36,211 bases of DNA, from contig DWYM01000031.1 of assembly GCA_019118665.1 (NCBI GenBank), forward strand, positions 1-36,211. Direction: 5' to 3'. Shown one piece after another: positions 6,515 through 14,252 of the stretch (position 1 is its first letter; each line of letters begins with the position of its first letter). The DNA is from Candidatus Mediterraneibacter intestinipullorum. Its GTDB lineage: Bacteria; Bacillota; Clostridia; Lachnospirales; Lachnospiraceae. A program made the translations under genes and the position numbers. The notes beneath the pieces were generated by a model. It did no database searches. It was not told where the DNA came from and was given only the letters and a program-made list of their open reading frames with translations.

Positions 6515-8755
6515 ATGAACGGTGAATCACAGATTATAAGGACAGAATACTCAGACCTTATGAAAAAATCATATATCGATTACGCCATGAGTGTGATCAT
6601 TGCCCGCGCCCTGCCGGATGTGAGAGATGGGCTGAAGCCTGTCCAGCGCCGCACTCTCTATGATATGTACGAGCTGGGCATCCGCTATGACAAGCCTTAC
6701 CGGAAATGCGCCCGCATCGTGGGAGACACAATGGGTAAATACCATCCCCACGGAGACAGCTCTATCTACGAGGCACTTGTCGTCATGGCCCAGGACTTTA
6801 AGAAGGGACAGACGCTGGTGGACGGACACGGAAATTTCGGCTCCATCGAAGGGGACGGAGCTGCCGCCATGCGTTACACTGAGGCAAGGCTTACGAAGTT
6901 TACACAGGAAGTGTGTCTTGCAGATCTGGATAAGGACGTCATTGACTTCGGACCGAACTTTGACGAGACGGAAAAAGAGCCTCTCGTCCTTCCCATGCGG
7001 GTCCCGAACCTGCTCGTAAACGGCGCGGAGGGGATCGCGGTCGGTATGGCGACCAGCATCCCTACCCACAATCTGGGCGAGGTCATTGACGCGGTCAAGG
7101 CGTACATGAAGAATGACGAGATCAGCACAAGGCAGCTCATGAAGTACATCAAAGGGCCGGACTTTCCCACCGGGGGCATCGTGGTCAATAAGGATGACCT
7201 TCTGGACATCTACGAGACCGGGCAGGGTAAGATCAAGATCCGGGGCAAGGTGGAGCTGGAAGAGTTAAAGGGCGGGAAAAAGCAGCTTGTCATCAGTGAG
7301 ATCCCTTACACCATGATCGGAACAGGCATCGGGAAGTTCCTAAATGATGTGGCAAACCTCGTTGAGACAAAAAAGACCACGGATATCGTGGATATCTCCA
7401 ACCAGTCCTCCAAGGAGGGCATCCGTATCGTTCTGGAGTTAAAGAGAGGGGCGGACGCGGAAAACCTGAAAAACATGCTCTACAAGAAGACCCGCCTGGA
7501 GGACACCTTCGGCGTGAACATGCTGGCAGTGGCGGACGGACGCCCGGAAACGCTGGGTCTTAAAAAGATCATTGAACATCACGTTGATTTTCAGTTTGAG
7601 CTGGCAACACGAAAATATAAGACTCTCCTTGCGAAAGAGCGGGAAAAGAGCGAGGTCCAGGAAGGTCTTATCAAGGCGTGCGATGTGATCGATCTGATCA
7701 TAGAGATCTTAAGAGGCAGCAAGTCCGTCAAGGACGCACGAGCCTGTCTGGTGAACGGCGTGACGGACAACATCACGTTCAAGTCCAATATCTCGAAGAA
7801 AATGGCAGCGCTGCTCCGTTTCACCGAGCGTCAGGCTACCGCCATCCTTGAGATGCGCCTGTACCGTCTCATCGGACTGGAGATCGAGGCTCTGATCGCG
7901 GAGCATGAACAGACCCTGAAAAATATCGCAAGGTATGAGGATATCCTGAACAATTACGATTCTATGGCAGGCGTCATCATAGAAGAACTGGATGCATTTA
8001 AAAAAGAGTACGCGCGGAAGCGCCGCACAGTTGTGGAAAACGCGGAGGAGGCAGTCTTCGAGGAGAAGAAGATCGAGGAGCAGGAAGTTGTCTTCCTCAT
8101 GGACCGTTTTGGATACGCGAAGACCATCGACTTGTCCGTATATGAAAGAAATAAAGAGGCGGCGGACAGTGAGAATAAATACATTGTCCACTGTATGAAT
8201 ACAGGGAAGCTCTGTATCTTTACGGATAGCGGCAGGATGCATCAGGTCAAAGTACTTGACGTACCATACGGCAGATTCCGTGACAAGGGAACGCCAATCG
8301 ACAATGTGAGCAATTATTCCACCAGTGAGGAACAGATCGTAATGGTCTGCGATGCAGAGCAGATGCGGTTTGCAACCCTTCTCTTTGCCACGGCTCAGGG
8401 AATGGTCAAGAAGGTAGAGGGGGCTGAATTCCAGGTGGCAAAGCGTACCATCGCTGCGACGAAGCTCCAGGAAGAGGATGCATTGATCGCTGTGAAAGTG
8501 GTCAATGACAGCCAGAACATCGTGCTCCAGACAAAGAACGGATATTTCCTGCGCTTCCCTGCCGCGGACGTGCCGGTTAAGAAGAAAGCGGCCATCGGAG
8601 TGCGGGGCATCCGCCTCCAGAAGAAGGACGAACTTGAGAACGTGTATCTCTTTGAAGAAGGGACAGAGACAAAGGTTCCTTACGGAGAGAAGGAAGTTAC
8701 CCTGAACAGGCTGAAAGCGGCCAGAAGAGACGGACAGGGGACGAAAACAAGATAA
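6515..8755 (+). CDS. Type IIA DNA topoisomerase subunit A (ParC-like, no GyrA box)
   Basis: The 746-residue breakage-reunion subunit has the active-site tyrosine Tyr121 in AAAMRYTEARL and the quinolone-determining region HPHGDSSIYEA. Ser82 and Glu86 are at the positions of E. coli GyrA Ser83 and Asp87, so the wild-type serine is kept. The winged-helix, tower and coiled-coil regions are complete to about residue 490, followed by a beta-pinwheel C-terminal domain of about 250 residues. In the first blade, where gyrase has QRRGGKG, this protein reads VYERNKEAADSENKY. The GyrA box needed for wrapping and negative supercoiling is therefore absent, which favours a decatenating topoisomerase IV. It is preceded by AAGGAG and lies 16 bases after its partner. 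Confidence 0.92.
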   Translation: MNGESQIIRTEYSDLMKKSYIDYAMSVIIARALPDVRDGLKPVQRRTLYDMYELGIRYDKPYRKCARIVGDTMGKYHPHGDSSIYEALVVMAQDFKKGQTLVDGHGNFGSIEGDGAAAMRYTEARLTKFTQEVCLADLDKDVIDFGPNFDETEKEPLVLPMRVPNLLVNGAEGIAVGMATSIPTHNLGEVIDAVKAYMKNDEISTRQLMKYIKGPDFPTGGIVVNKDDLLDIYETGQGKIKIRGKVELEELKGGKKQLVISEIPYTMIGTGIGKFLNDVANLVETKKTTDIVDISNQSSKEGIRIVLELKRGADAENLKNMLYKKTRLEDTFGVNMLAVADGRPETLGLKKIIEHHVDFQFELATRKYKTLLAKEREKSEVQEGLIKACDVIDLIIEILRGSKSVKDARACLVNGVTDNITFKSNISKKMAALLRFTERQATAILEMRLYRLIGLEIEALIAEHEQTLKNIARYEDILNNYDSMAGVIIEELDAFKKEYARKRRTVVENAEEAVFEEKKIEEQEVVFLMDRFGYAKTIDLSVYERNKEAADSENKYIVHCMNTGKLCIFTDSGRMHQVKVLDVPYGRFRDKGTPIDNVSNYSTSEEQIVMVCDAEQMRFATLLFATAQGMVKKVEGAEFQVAKRTIAATKLQEEDALIAVKVVNDSQNIVLQTKNGYFLRFPAADVPVKKKAAIGVRGIRLQKKDELENVYLFEEGTETKVPYGEKEVTLNRLKAARRDGQGTKTR

Positions 8756-8789
8756 AAACCAGGAAACAAGAACAGGGAGTGGATTATTT

Positions 8790-9953
8790 GTGAGATCAGT
8801 CACCATTGAGGAACTGGAAAATCGAAGTACAGCAGGAGGGACGGTTGTGGATATGCGCCCTCCGGAGCAGTTTGCGGCGGGAACCTTTCCCGGGGCAGTC
8901 AATATCCCCATAGACCAGTTTGAAAGCCGGATATCCGAGATGGATCCGGCACAGCCGGTCTATCTGGTCTGTCATACCGGGGACCGGAGCGCGGACTATG
9001 TCCGCAGGCTGGAGGAGATGGGATATGACGCCTACAATGTAGACGGCGGATACCGGGCTTATCTGCGTCTGACCCTGTCCCGGTTCATGCAGGAGGAGAG
9101 CGCGGACAGCCGGGGGGAAAAGACGGCCGAGATCGAGCGCAGCATCATCAAAAAGTTCCGCAAGTCCGTCTGGAGGCCATTTACAAAAGCGCTCAATGAT
9201 TATCAGCTTATCCAGGAAGGAGATAAGATCGCTGTCTGTATTTCCGGGGGAAAGGACTCCATGCTCCTGGCAAAGCTCATCCAGGAACTAAAGAGGCACG
9301 GACAGGTGGATTTTGACGCCGTGTTCCTGACAATGAACCCGGGATATAATGAATATAACTGGAATATCATCCAGGATAACGCCAGGCTCTTGGGCATCCC
9401 CCTCACTGTGTTCAACACAGATATTTTTGATACGGTGGTGGAGGTGGAAAAAAGCCCTTGCTACCTGTGCGCCAGGATGAGAAGGGGCTACCTCTATTCC
9501 AAGGCAAAGGAGCTCGGGTGCAACAAGATCGCCCTGGGACACCATTTTGACGATGTGATCGAGACGATCCTCATGGGGATGCTGTACAGCGGCAAGGTGG
9601 AGACCATGATGCCGAAGCTGCACAGCCAGAATTTTGAAGGCATGGAGCTGATACGTCCCATGTATCTTGTAAAGGAGGAAGCGATCAAGGCATGGCGGGA
9701 CTATAACGGACTTCAGTTTATCCAGTGCGCCTGCCGCTTTACCGAGGCGTGCTCCGCGTGCGGGGGAGAGAAGGGATCCAAGCGAAACGAGATGAAGGAA
9801 CTGATCGCTCAGTTTAGGAAGACGAGCAAGGTCATTGAGACGAATATATTCAACAGTGTCAGGAACGTGAACCTGCGAACTGTGATCGGATATCAGAAGG
9901 ACGGCGTTTCCTATCATTTTCTCGATGATTACGACAAGAGGAGAACGAAATGA
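8790..9953 (+). CDS. Rhodanese-TtcA fusion: tRNA 2-thiolation ATPase with built-in sulfurtransferase domain
   Basis: The 387-residue protein joins two domains. Residues 1-95 are a rhodanese domain with active-site Cys61 in YLVCHTGDRSADY. Residues about 120-380 are a TtcA-like PP-loop ATPase with SGGKDS at 152-157, CYLC at Cys224/227, the GHHFDD motif, and a CSACGG motif (Cys321/324). In TtcA two CxxC cysteines and one later cysteine hold a 4Fe-4S cluster used to make 2-thiocytidine at tRNA position 32; the same pattern is visible here, plus two extra cysteines (313, 315). The start is GTG at 8790 with GGGAG upstream. The gene is 34 bases after the topoisomerase gene without a terminator and overlaps the LysR gene by 4 bases, so all four are probably cotranscribed. 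The exact tRNA target is inference. Confidence 0.85.
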   Translation: MRSVTIEELENRSTAGGTVVDMRPPEQFAAGTFPGAVNIPIDQFESRISEMDPAQPVYLVCHTGDRSADYVRRLEEMGYDAYNVDGGYRAYLRLTLSRFMQEESADSRGEKTAEIERSIIKKFRKSVWRPFTKALNDYQLIQEGDKIAVCISGGKDSMLLAKLIQELKRHGQVDFDAVFLTMNPGYNEYNWNIIQDNARLLGIPLTVFNTDIFDTVVEVEKSPCYLCARMRRGYLYSKAKELGCNKIALGHHFDDVIETILMGMLYSGKVETMMPKLHSQNFEGMELIRPMYLVKEEAIKAWRDYNGLQFIQCACRFTEACSACGGEKGSKRNEMKELIAQFRKTSKVIETNIFNSVRNVNLRTVIGYQKDGVSYHFLDDYDKRRTK

Positions 9954-10870
9954 CATTAACACAGCTGAATTACGTCATTACCATTGCGGAGACAAAATCA
10001 TTTAACAAGGCCGCGGAGCAGCTCTATGTCTCCCAGCCCTCCCTTACGAGCGCTATGAAGGAGCTGGAAAAGGAGCTGGGGATCACTCTGTTCCACCGAA
10101 GCGGCAGGGGCGTCACCCTGACCAATGACGGTGTGGAATTTCTGCTCTACGCAAAAGAAGTATACGGCCAGTATGAAGCTCTCCTTGAGAGGTACGGAAA
10201 GGGCGGGGCTTACAAAAAGAAATTCAGCGTCTCCACCCAGCACTATTCTTTTGCGGTAAAGGCGTTTGTGGACATGGTGCAGGAATATGACACATCCAAA
10301 TACGAGTTTGCCATCCGGGAGACGCGGACAGCGGAAGTCATCAGCGATGTGAGTACCATGAAAAGTGAGATCGGCGTGCTCTATTTGTGTGATTTTAACC
10401 AGAAAATGATGGAAAAGCTGCTGCGCGGCGCCAATCTGACCTTCCACCACCTGATCGACTGTCAGGCGTATGTGTACATATGGAAGCACCATCCCCTTGT
10501 GTCAGAGCCTTACATCTGTTTTGACCAGCTCGCGGATTATCCCTGTCTGTCCTTTGACCAGGGAGACAACAGTTCGTTCTATCTGGCGGAGGAGATCCTC
10601 TCCACCAACGAATATTCCCGGATCATCCGGGCGAACGACCGCGCCACTCTGCTCAACCTGATGGTGGGGCTGAACGGTTATACACTGTGCTCCGGCATCA
10701 TCTGTGAGGAATTAAATGGGAGCGATTATGTCGCCGTGCCTTACAAGGATGACGAACAGAACCCCAACAGCACGATGCGGATCGGCTATGTGACCCGGAA
10801 GAACGCCATCTTAAGCAGGATGGGCGAGCAGTATGTCCAGGCCATTAAAAAATATCTCAATATTCCGTAA
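9950..10870 (+). CDS. LysR-family transcriptional regulator
   Basis: The 306-residue protein has an N-terminal winged helix-turn-helix of LysR type (LNYVITIAETKSFNKAAEQ, LYVSQPSLTSAMKELEKELG, LFHRSGRGVTLT) and a C-terminal periplasmic-binding-protein-like effector domain (about 90-300). It begins in an ATGA overlap with the rhodanese-TtcA gene, so the two are translationally coupled. A strong terminator follows, and the methionine transporter genes lie directly downstream. Sulfur-related neighbours on both sides suggest control of sulfur or methionine genes, and metNIQ is the nearest candidate target; the effector is unknown. Odd detail: ATATTCCGTAA containing the stop codon is repeated 16 bases later. 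Confidence 0.85.
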   Translation: MTLTQLNYVITIAETKSFNKAAEQLYVSQPSLTSAMKELEKELGITLFHRSGRGVTLTNDGVEFLLYAKEVYGQYEALLERYGKGGAYKKKFSVSTQHYSFAVKAFVDMVQEYDTSKYEFAIRETRTAEVISDVSTMKSEIGVLYLCDFNQKMMEKLLRGANLTFHHLIDCQAYVYIWKHHPLVSEPYICFDQLADYPCLSFDQGDNSSFYLAEEILSTNEYSRIIRANDRATLLNLMVGLNGYTLCSGIICEELNGSDYVAVPYKDDEQNPNSTMRIGYVTRKNAILSRMGEQYVQAIKKYLNIP

Positions 10871-10918
10871 GGTTGATATTCCGTAAAGCGGGAGCGATTG
10901 AAAGCGCCTGGTTTATGC

Positions 10919-10957
10919 CCCGGTTATAACTTCAGTTTATAGCCGGGTATTTTTTTT
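10919..10957 (+). terminator. Terminator after the LysR gene
   Basis: Arms 10919-10929 and 10937-10947 pair over 11 bases with one G-U pair, and eight T follow at 10950-10957. It closes the topoisomerase/rhodanese/LysR unit. Confidence 0.92.
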
Positions 10958-10975
10958 GTGTATTAGACAGCTCTT

Positions 10976-11020
10976 TTGCACCGTGCTAGTATAATGGCAT
11001 ATCTCAAAGGAGCAATACAT
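10976..11020 (+). promoter_or_regulatory. metNIQ promoter with good -10 and poor -35
   Basis: TATAAT lies at 10990-10995, giving a start point near 11002 and a leader of only about 19 bases. No recognisable -35 sits 16-18 bases upstream, which suggests activator dependence, possibly on the neighbouring LysR protein. The short leader leaves no room for an S-box SAM riboswitch or a T-box. AAAGGAG precedes the ATG at 11021. Confidence 0.55.
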
Positions 11021-12034
11021 ATGGAAAAGGAACATATCATAAGGCTTGAACATGTCAGTAAGCAGTTTTTATCACGAAACACAGACATACTGGCTGTCAG
11101 TAATATCAATCTGGAAATAAAAAGGGGTGAGGTCTTCGGGATCATCGGATTCTCGGGAGCGGGAAAATCCACCCTGGTGAGGTGCATCAATCTTTTGGAG
11201 CGGCCTTCTGATGGGGCAGTGTACTTTGACGGCACGAACCTGATGGGTGTCAGTGAGAGAACGCTTAGGGATACCCGGCTCAAGATGGGGATGATCTTTC
11301 AGCAGTTTAACCTGCTCGCCCAGAAAAATGTGCTGGATAATATCTGTTTTCCTCTGAAGATCGCGGGAGTGAAAAGGGAGGAGCGGATAAAAAGAGCGCG
11401 CCAGCTCCTTGAACTGGTGGATCTGACAGACAAGGAAAGGGCGTATCCGGCACAGCTCTCAGGCGGACAGAAACAGCGGGTCGCCATTGCCAGAGCTCTC
11501 GCAACGAACCCGGAGGTCCTCCTGTGCGATGAGGCGACGAGCGCCCTTGATCCGATCACCACAAAATCTATCCTGGAGCTGTTGAAAAAGATCAATCAGG
11601 AATACGGCGTGACCATCGTGATCATCACCCATGAGATGCAGGTGGCAGAACAGATCTGTGACCGGATCGCGGTCATGAGCCAGGGGGAGATCGTGGAGAT
11701 GGGAGCGGTGAAGGATGTATTTTTAAATCCCCAGTCTGAGACGGCGAGAAAGCTGATCCTGCCGGACAATCAGTTTGACGCGGAGGGCATTGCGAAGCGG
11801 GTGATCCGGATCGCCTTTGATGGACAGTCCTCGTCAGACCCTATTATCTCACAGCTTACCCTGCATTCCGGGGAGATGATAAATATCCTTGGAGCCAACA
11901 CCGAGAACATCGGGGGCAAGGCTTACGGACAGATGCTGATACAATGTCCTGAAAGCGCGGAGGCGCTGGAGAAGATCCGGCAGTATCTTACAGAACAGGG
12001 TATTCATTTTGAGGAAGGAGGAACGATATCATGA
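11021..12034 (+). CDS. metN: Methionine ABC transporter ATP-binding protein
   Basis: The 337-residue ATPase has Walker A GFSGAGKST, a Q-loop (MIFQQFN), signature LSGGQKQRVAIARAL, Walker B LLCDEATSALDP and the H-loop VIITHEM. From about residue 260 it continues into a NIL domain, which binds methionine and shuts transport down when the amino acid is plentiful. That extension marks MetN rather than another polar amino acid importer. ATG 11021 is chosen because AAAGGAG precedes it and the proposed promoter lies inside the longer reading frame. It overlaps metI by 4 bases (ATGA). The protein works on the cytoplasmic face with MetI and MetQ. Confidence 0.94.
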   Translation: MEKEHIIRLEHVSKQFLSRNTDILAVSNINLEIKRGEVFGIIGFSGAGKSTLVRCINLLERPSDGAVYFDGTNLMGVSERTLRDTRLKMGMIFQQFNLLAQKNVLDNICFPLKIAGVKREERIKRARQLLELVDLTDKERAYPAQLSGGQKQRVAIARALATNPEVLLCDEATSALDPITTKSILELLKKINQEYGVTIVIITHEMQVAEQICDRIAVMSQGEIVEMGAVKDVFLNPQSETARKLILPDNQFDAEGIAKRVIRIAFDGQSSSDPIISQLTLHSGEMINILGANTENIGGKAYGQMLIQCPESAEALEKIRQYLTEQGIHFEEGGTIS

Positions 12035-12690
12035 CAGAACAGATCATCGGACTATTGGGACAGGGCATATGGGAGACACTGTACATGGTACTTGTATCGG
12101 CCCTTTTCTCTTATGTGATCGGCATTCCCCTCGGTGTGCTCGTGTTTGTGACCGACCAGAACGGAATCTGCAGGAACCGTGTTCTGAACCTGCTGATCGG
12201 GGGCGTGATCAATTTTATCCGTTCCATCCCCTTCCTGATCCTTCTGGTGCTGATCCTGCCTTTTACAAGGCTGATCGTGGGGACCACCATCGGTTCCACT
12301 GCCACCATCGTTCCCCTTGTGGTAGCTGCGGCTCCCTACGTTGCCCGAATGGTGGAATCCTCCTTAAAAGAGGTGGATTCGGGTGTGGTGGAAGCAGCAC
12401 AGGCAATGGGAGCGTCCAGGATGCAGATCATCTTAAACGTCATGCTCCCGGAGGCAAAGCCCTCCCTTCTTGTGGGAGCGACCATCTCCCTTGCCACCAT
12501 ACTGGGGTATTCCGCCATGGCGGGATTTGTGGGAGGCGGAGGCCTCGGGGCAATCGCCACCAATTACGGATACTACCGTTACAACACGGAAGTGATGCTG
12601 ATCACGGTCCTGCTTCTTGTGATCATCGTGCAGATCTTCCAGGAAGGCGGACTGCGTCTTGTCCGCCGCATTGACAAGCGGATCAAATAA
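12031..12690 (+). CDS. metI: Methionine ABC transporter permease
   Basis: This 219-residue integral membrane protein has about five hydrophobic segments (first LYMVLVSALFSYVIGIPLGV, later FIRSIPFLILLVLILPF) and the permease EAA loop with AAQAMGASRMQIILNVMLPEA at about 129-149, which docks on MetN. Its size is normal for MetI. The start overlaps the metN stop, and GGAGG within the end of metN serves as ribosome binding site. MetQ follows after 30 bases. Confidence 0.94.
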   Translation: MTEQIIGLLGQGIWETLYMVLVSALFSYVIGIPLGVLVFVTDQNGICRNRVLNLLIGGVINFIRSIPFLILLVLILPFTRLIVGTTIGSTATIVPLVVAAAPYVARMVESSLKEVDSGVVEAAQAMGASRMQIILNVMLPEAKPSLLVGATISLATILGYSAMAGFVGGGGLGAIATNYGYYRYNTEVMLITVLLLVIIVQIFQEGGLRLVRRIDKRIK

Positions 12691-12720
12691 AACAGATTTA
12701 TTATTTAGGAGGAATGTATT

Positions 12721-13533
12721 ATGAAAAGAAAACTTATCACACTGGCGGCAGGAGTCGCTCTGATCGCAGGACTTGTATCAGGATGCGGAGCTTCCGCCTC
12801 CGGGGAGGATGAAAAAGTAATCCGTGTAGGAGCCGGCATCACGCCCCACGCGGAGATACTGGAGGCTGTTGCCGATGACCTTAAGGAGCAGGGGTACACG
12901 CTGGAGATCGTGGAATATAACGATTATGTGCTTCCAAACACAGCTCTGGAGGATGGGGATCTGGATGCGAACTTTTTCCAGCACCAACCCTACCTGGATG
13001 ATTTCAACGCGGAAAACGGAACCCATCTGGTGAGCGTGGCAGACGTCCACTTTGAGCCCCTTGGGATCTATGCAGGCAAGACGGCAAGCCTGGACGCGCT
13101 GCAGGAAGGCGCTGTAGTGGCAGTGCCCAACGACACGACCAACGAGGCAAGAGCCCTTCTTCTGCTCCAGCAGGAAGGTCTGATCAAGTTAAAGGAAGGC
13201 GCAGGGCTTCAGGCAACAATACTGGATATTGAGGAAAACCCGCTGAACCTGGAAATCCGTGAGCTGGCTGCAGAACAGGTGGCAAGGGCAGTGGGTGATG
13301 TTGATATCGCCTGCGTCAATGGAAACTATGCCCTGGAAGCAGACCTTGACGAGGCCATTGCCCATGAGGCGGACACTTCCGAGGCTGCCGAGACATATGC
13401 CAACGTGATCGTAGTCCGGGAAGGGAACGAGGATTCCGATAAGACAAAAGCGCTCGTGGACGCTGTCCTGTCAGAGAAGGCGAAAACATTTATCAATGAG
13501 ACTTATGACGGAGCAGTGCTCCCGGTATTCTGA
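12721..13533 (+). CDS. metQ: Methionine-binding lipoprotein of NlpA/MetQ family
   Basis: The 270-residue protein begins with a lipoprotein signal peptide: MKRK, a hydrophobic stretch, and the lipobox VSGC with the lipidated cysteine at position 22. The mature part matches MetQ/NlpA (RVGAGITPHAEILEAV, NDYVLPNTALEDGDLDANFFQHQPY, VAVPNDTTNEARALLLL). It should be anchored outside the membrane and deliver methionine to MetNI. AGGAGG precedes the ATG. No convincing terminator follows; downstream is an A/T-rich stretch and then the rimP promoter. Substrate assignment rests on the MetN NIL domain as well as on family membership. Confidence 0.92.
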   Translation: MKRKLITLAAGVALIAGLVSGCGASASGEDEKVIRVGAGITPHAEILEAVADDLKEQGYTLEIVEYNDYVLPNTALEDGDLDANFFQHQPYLDDFNAENGTHLVSVADVHFEPLGIYAGKTASLDALQEGAVVAVPNDTTNEARALLLLQQEGLIKLKEGAGLQATILDIEENPLNLEIRELAAEQVARAVGDVDIACVNGNYALEADLDEAIAHEADTSEAAETYANVIVVREGNEDSDKTKALVDAVLSEKAKTFINETYDGAVLPVF

Positions 13534-13608
13534 GTATCTTGTCCGGACTATCCACCGGCATCATATGAATAAAAAACTTTATAAAAAATACGAAAACACT
13601 TGATTTAT

Positions 13609-13638
13609 TTGAAAAAAGGTGTTAAAGTTGCATATAGT
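13609..13638 (+). promoter_or_regulatory. Promoter of the rimP-nusA-infB operon
   Basis: TTGAAA (13609-13614) and TATAGT (13633-13638) are 18 bases apart in an A/T-rich stretch. Transcription would begin near 13645 and produce a leader of about 120 bases before rimP. Confidence 0.6.
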
Positions 13639-13655
13639 TACATAAGGAACCGGCA

Positions 13656-13739
13656 GAAGAGTGGACGAAAGTTCACTCTTCTTTGTTGGTAAAAGGAAAC
13701 ACCGCAAGGGTGTACCATCATGCCGTAAAGAACACGGCA
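13656..13739 (+). promoter_or_regulatory. Structured rimP leader with three hairpins
   Basis: Hairpin 1 has arms 13656-13666 and 13671-13681 (11 pairs, one G-U) closed by a GAAA tetraloop and followed by TTTGTT, so it resembles a weak intrinsic terminator. Hairpin 2 is ACACC/GGTGT at 13699-13713, and hairpin 3 is TGCCGT/ACGGCA at 13721-13739. A strong stem with a GNRA-type loop just ahead of rimP is reminiscent of reported rimP leader RNAs in Firmicutes; this comparison is from memory. It could attenuate the whole operon, including nusA itself. Confidence 0.6.
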
Positions 13740-13763
13740 ATAAATAAGGAAAGGAAGTATAGC

Positions 13764-14231
13764 GTGTCGAAAAGGGAAGAATATGAGCAGAGGACAGAAG
13801 ATCTGTTAGAGCCGGTCGTCACGGCGCTGGGTTTTGAGCTGGTGGATGTGGAGTATGTCAAAGAGGGCGGGATATGGTATCTTCGGGCGTATATCGACAA
13901 GCCCGGGGGAATTACAGTAGATGACTGCGAGGCGGTCAGCAGACAGTTCTCCGACATTTTGGACGAAAAGGATTACATCCCGGATTCTTATGTGTTTGAG
14001 GTAAGCTCTCCGGGACTTGGAAGACCCCTTAAAAAAGAAAAGGATTTCATGAGAAGTCTGGGCGAAGAAGTAGAGATCCGGACGTACCGGGCCATTGACC
14101 GACAGAAGGAATTTAACGGGATATTGAAAGCGTATGATGAAAATACTGTTACCATCGCATATGAAGATGACACGGAACAGACATTTGAGAGGGCGGACAT
14201 TGCCCTGATCCGTCTGGCTTTGGATTTTTAA
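13764..14231 (+). CDS. rimP: Ribosome maturation factor RimP
   Basis: The 155-residue product has the RimP pattern: LGFELVDVEYVKEGGIWYLRAYIDK in the N-terminal domain, DDCEAVSRQFSDILD, VFEVSSPGLGRPLK, and a C-terminal SH3-like domain. RimP assists late maturation of the 30S subunit. The start is GTG at 13764, preceded by AAGGAAAGGAAG; the longer frame from 13683 would begin inside leader hairpin 1 and add residues with no RimP similarity. It opens the operon and is followed by nusA after 21 bases, the usual bacterial order. Confidence 0.94.
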   Translation: MSKREEYEQRTEDLLEPVVTALGFELVDVEYVKEGGIWYLRAYIDKPGGITVDDCEAVSRQFSDILDEKDYIPDSYVFEVSSPGLGRPLKKEKDFMRSLGEEVEIRTYRAIDRQKEFNGILKAYDENTVTIAYEDDTEQTFERADIALIRLALDF

Positions 14232-14252
14232 AATATTAGGAGGAAGGAAAAA

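Noticed and set aside
7709-8911. 400-codon minus-strand frame opposite the topoisomerase A gene
   Set aside because: It is antisense to a clearly conserved gene, has no recognisable motif, and reflects codon bias in the true frame.
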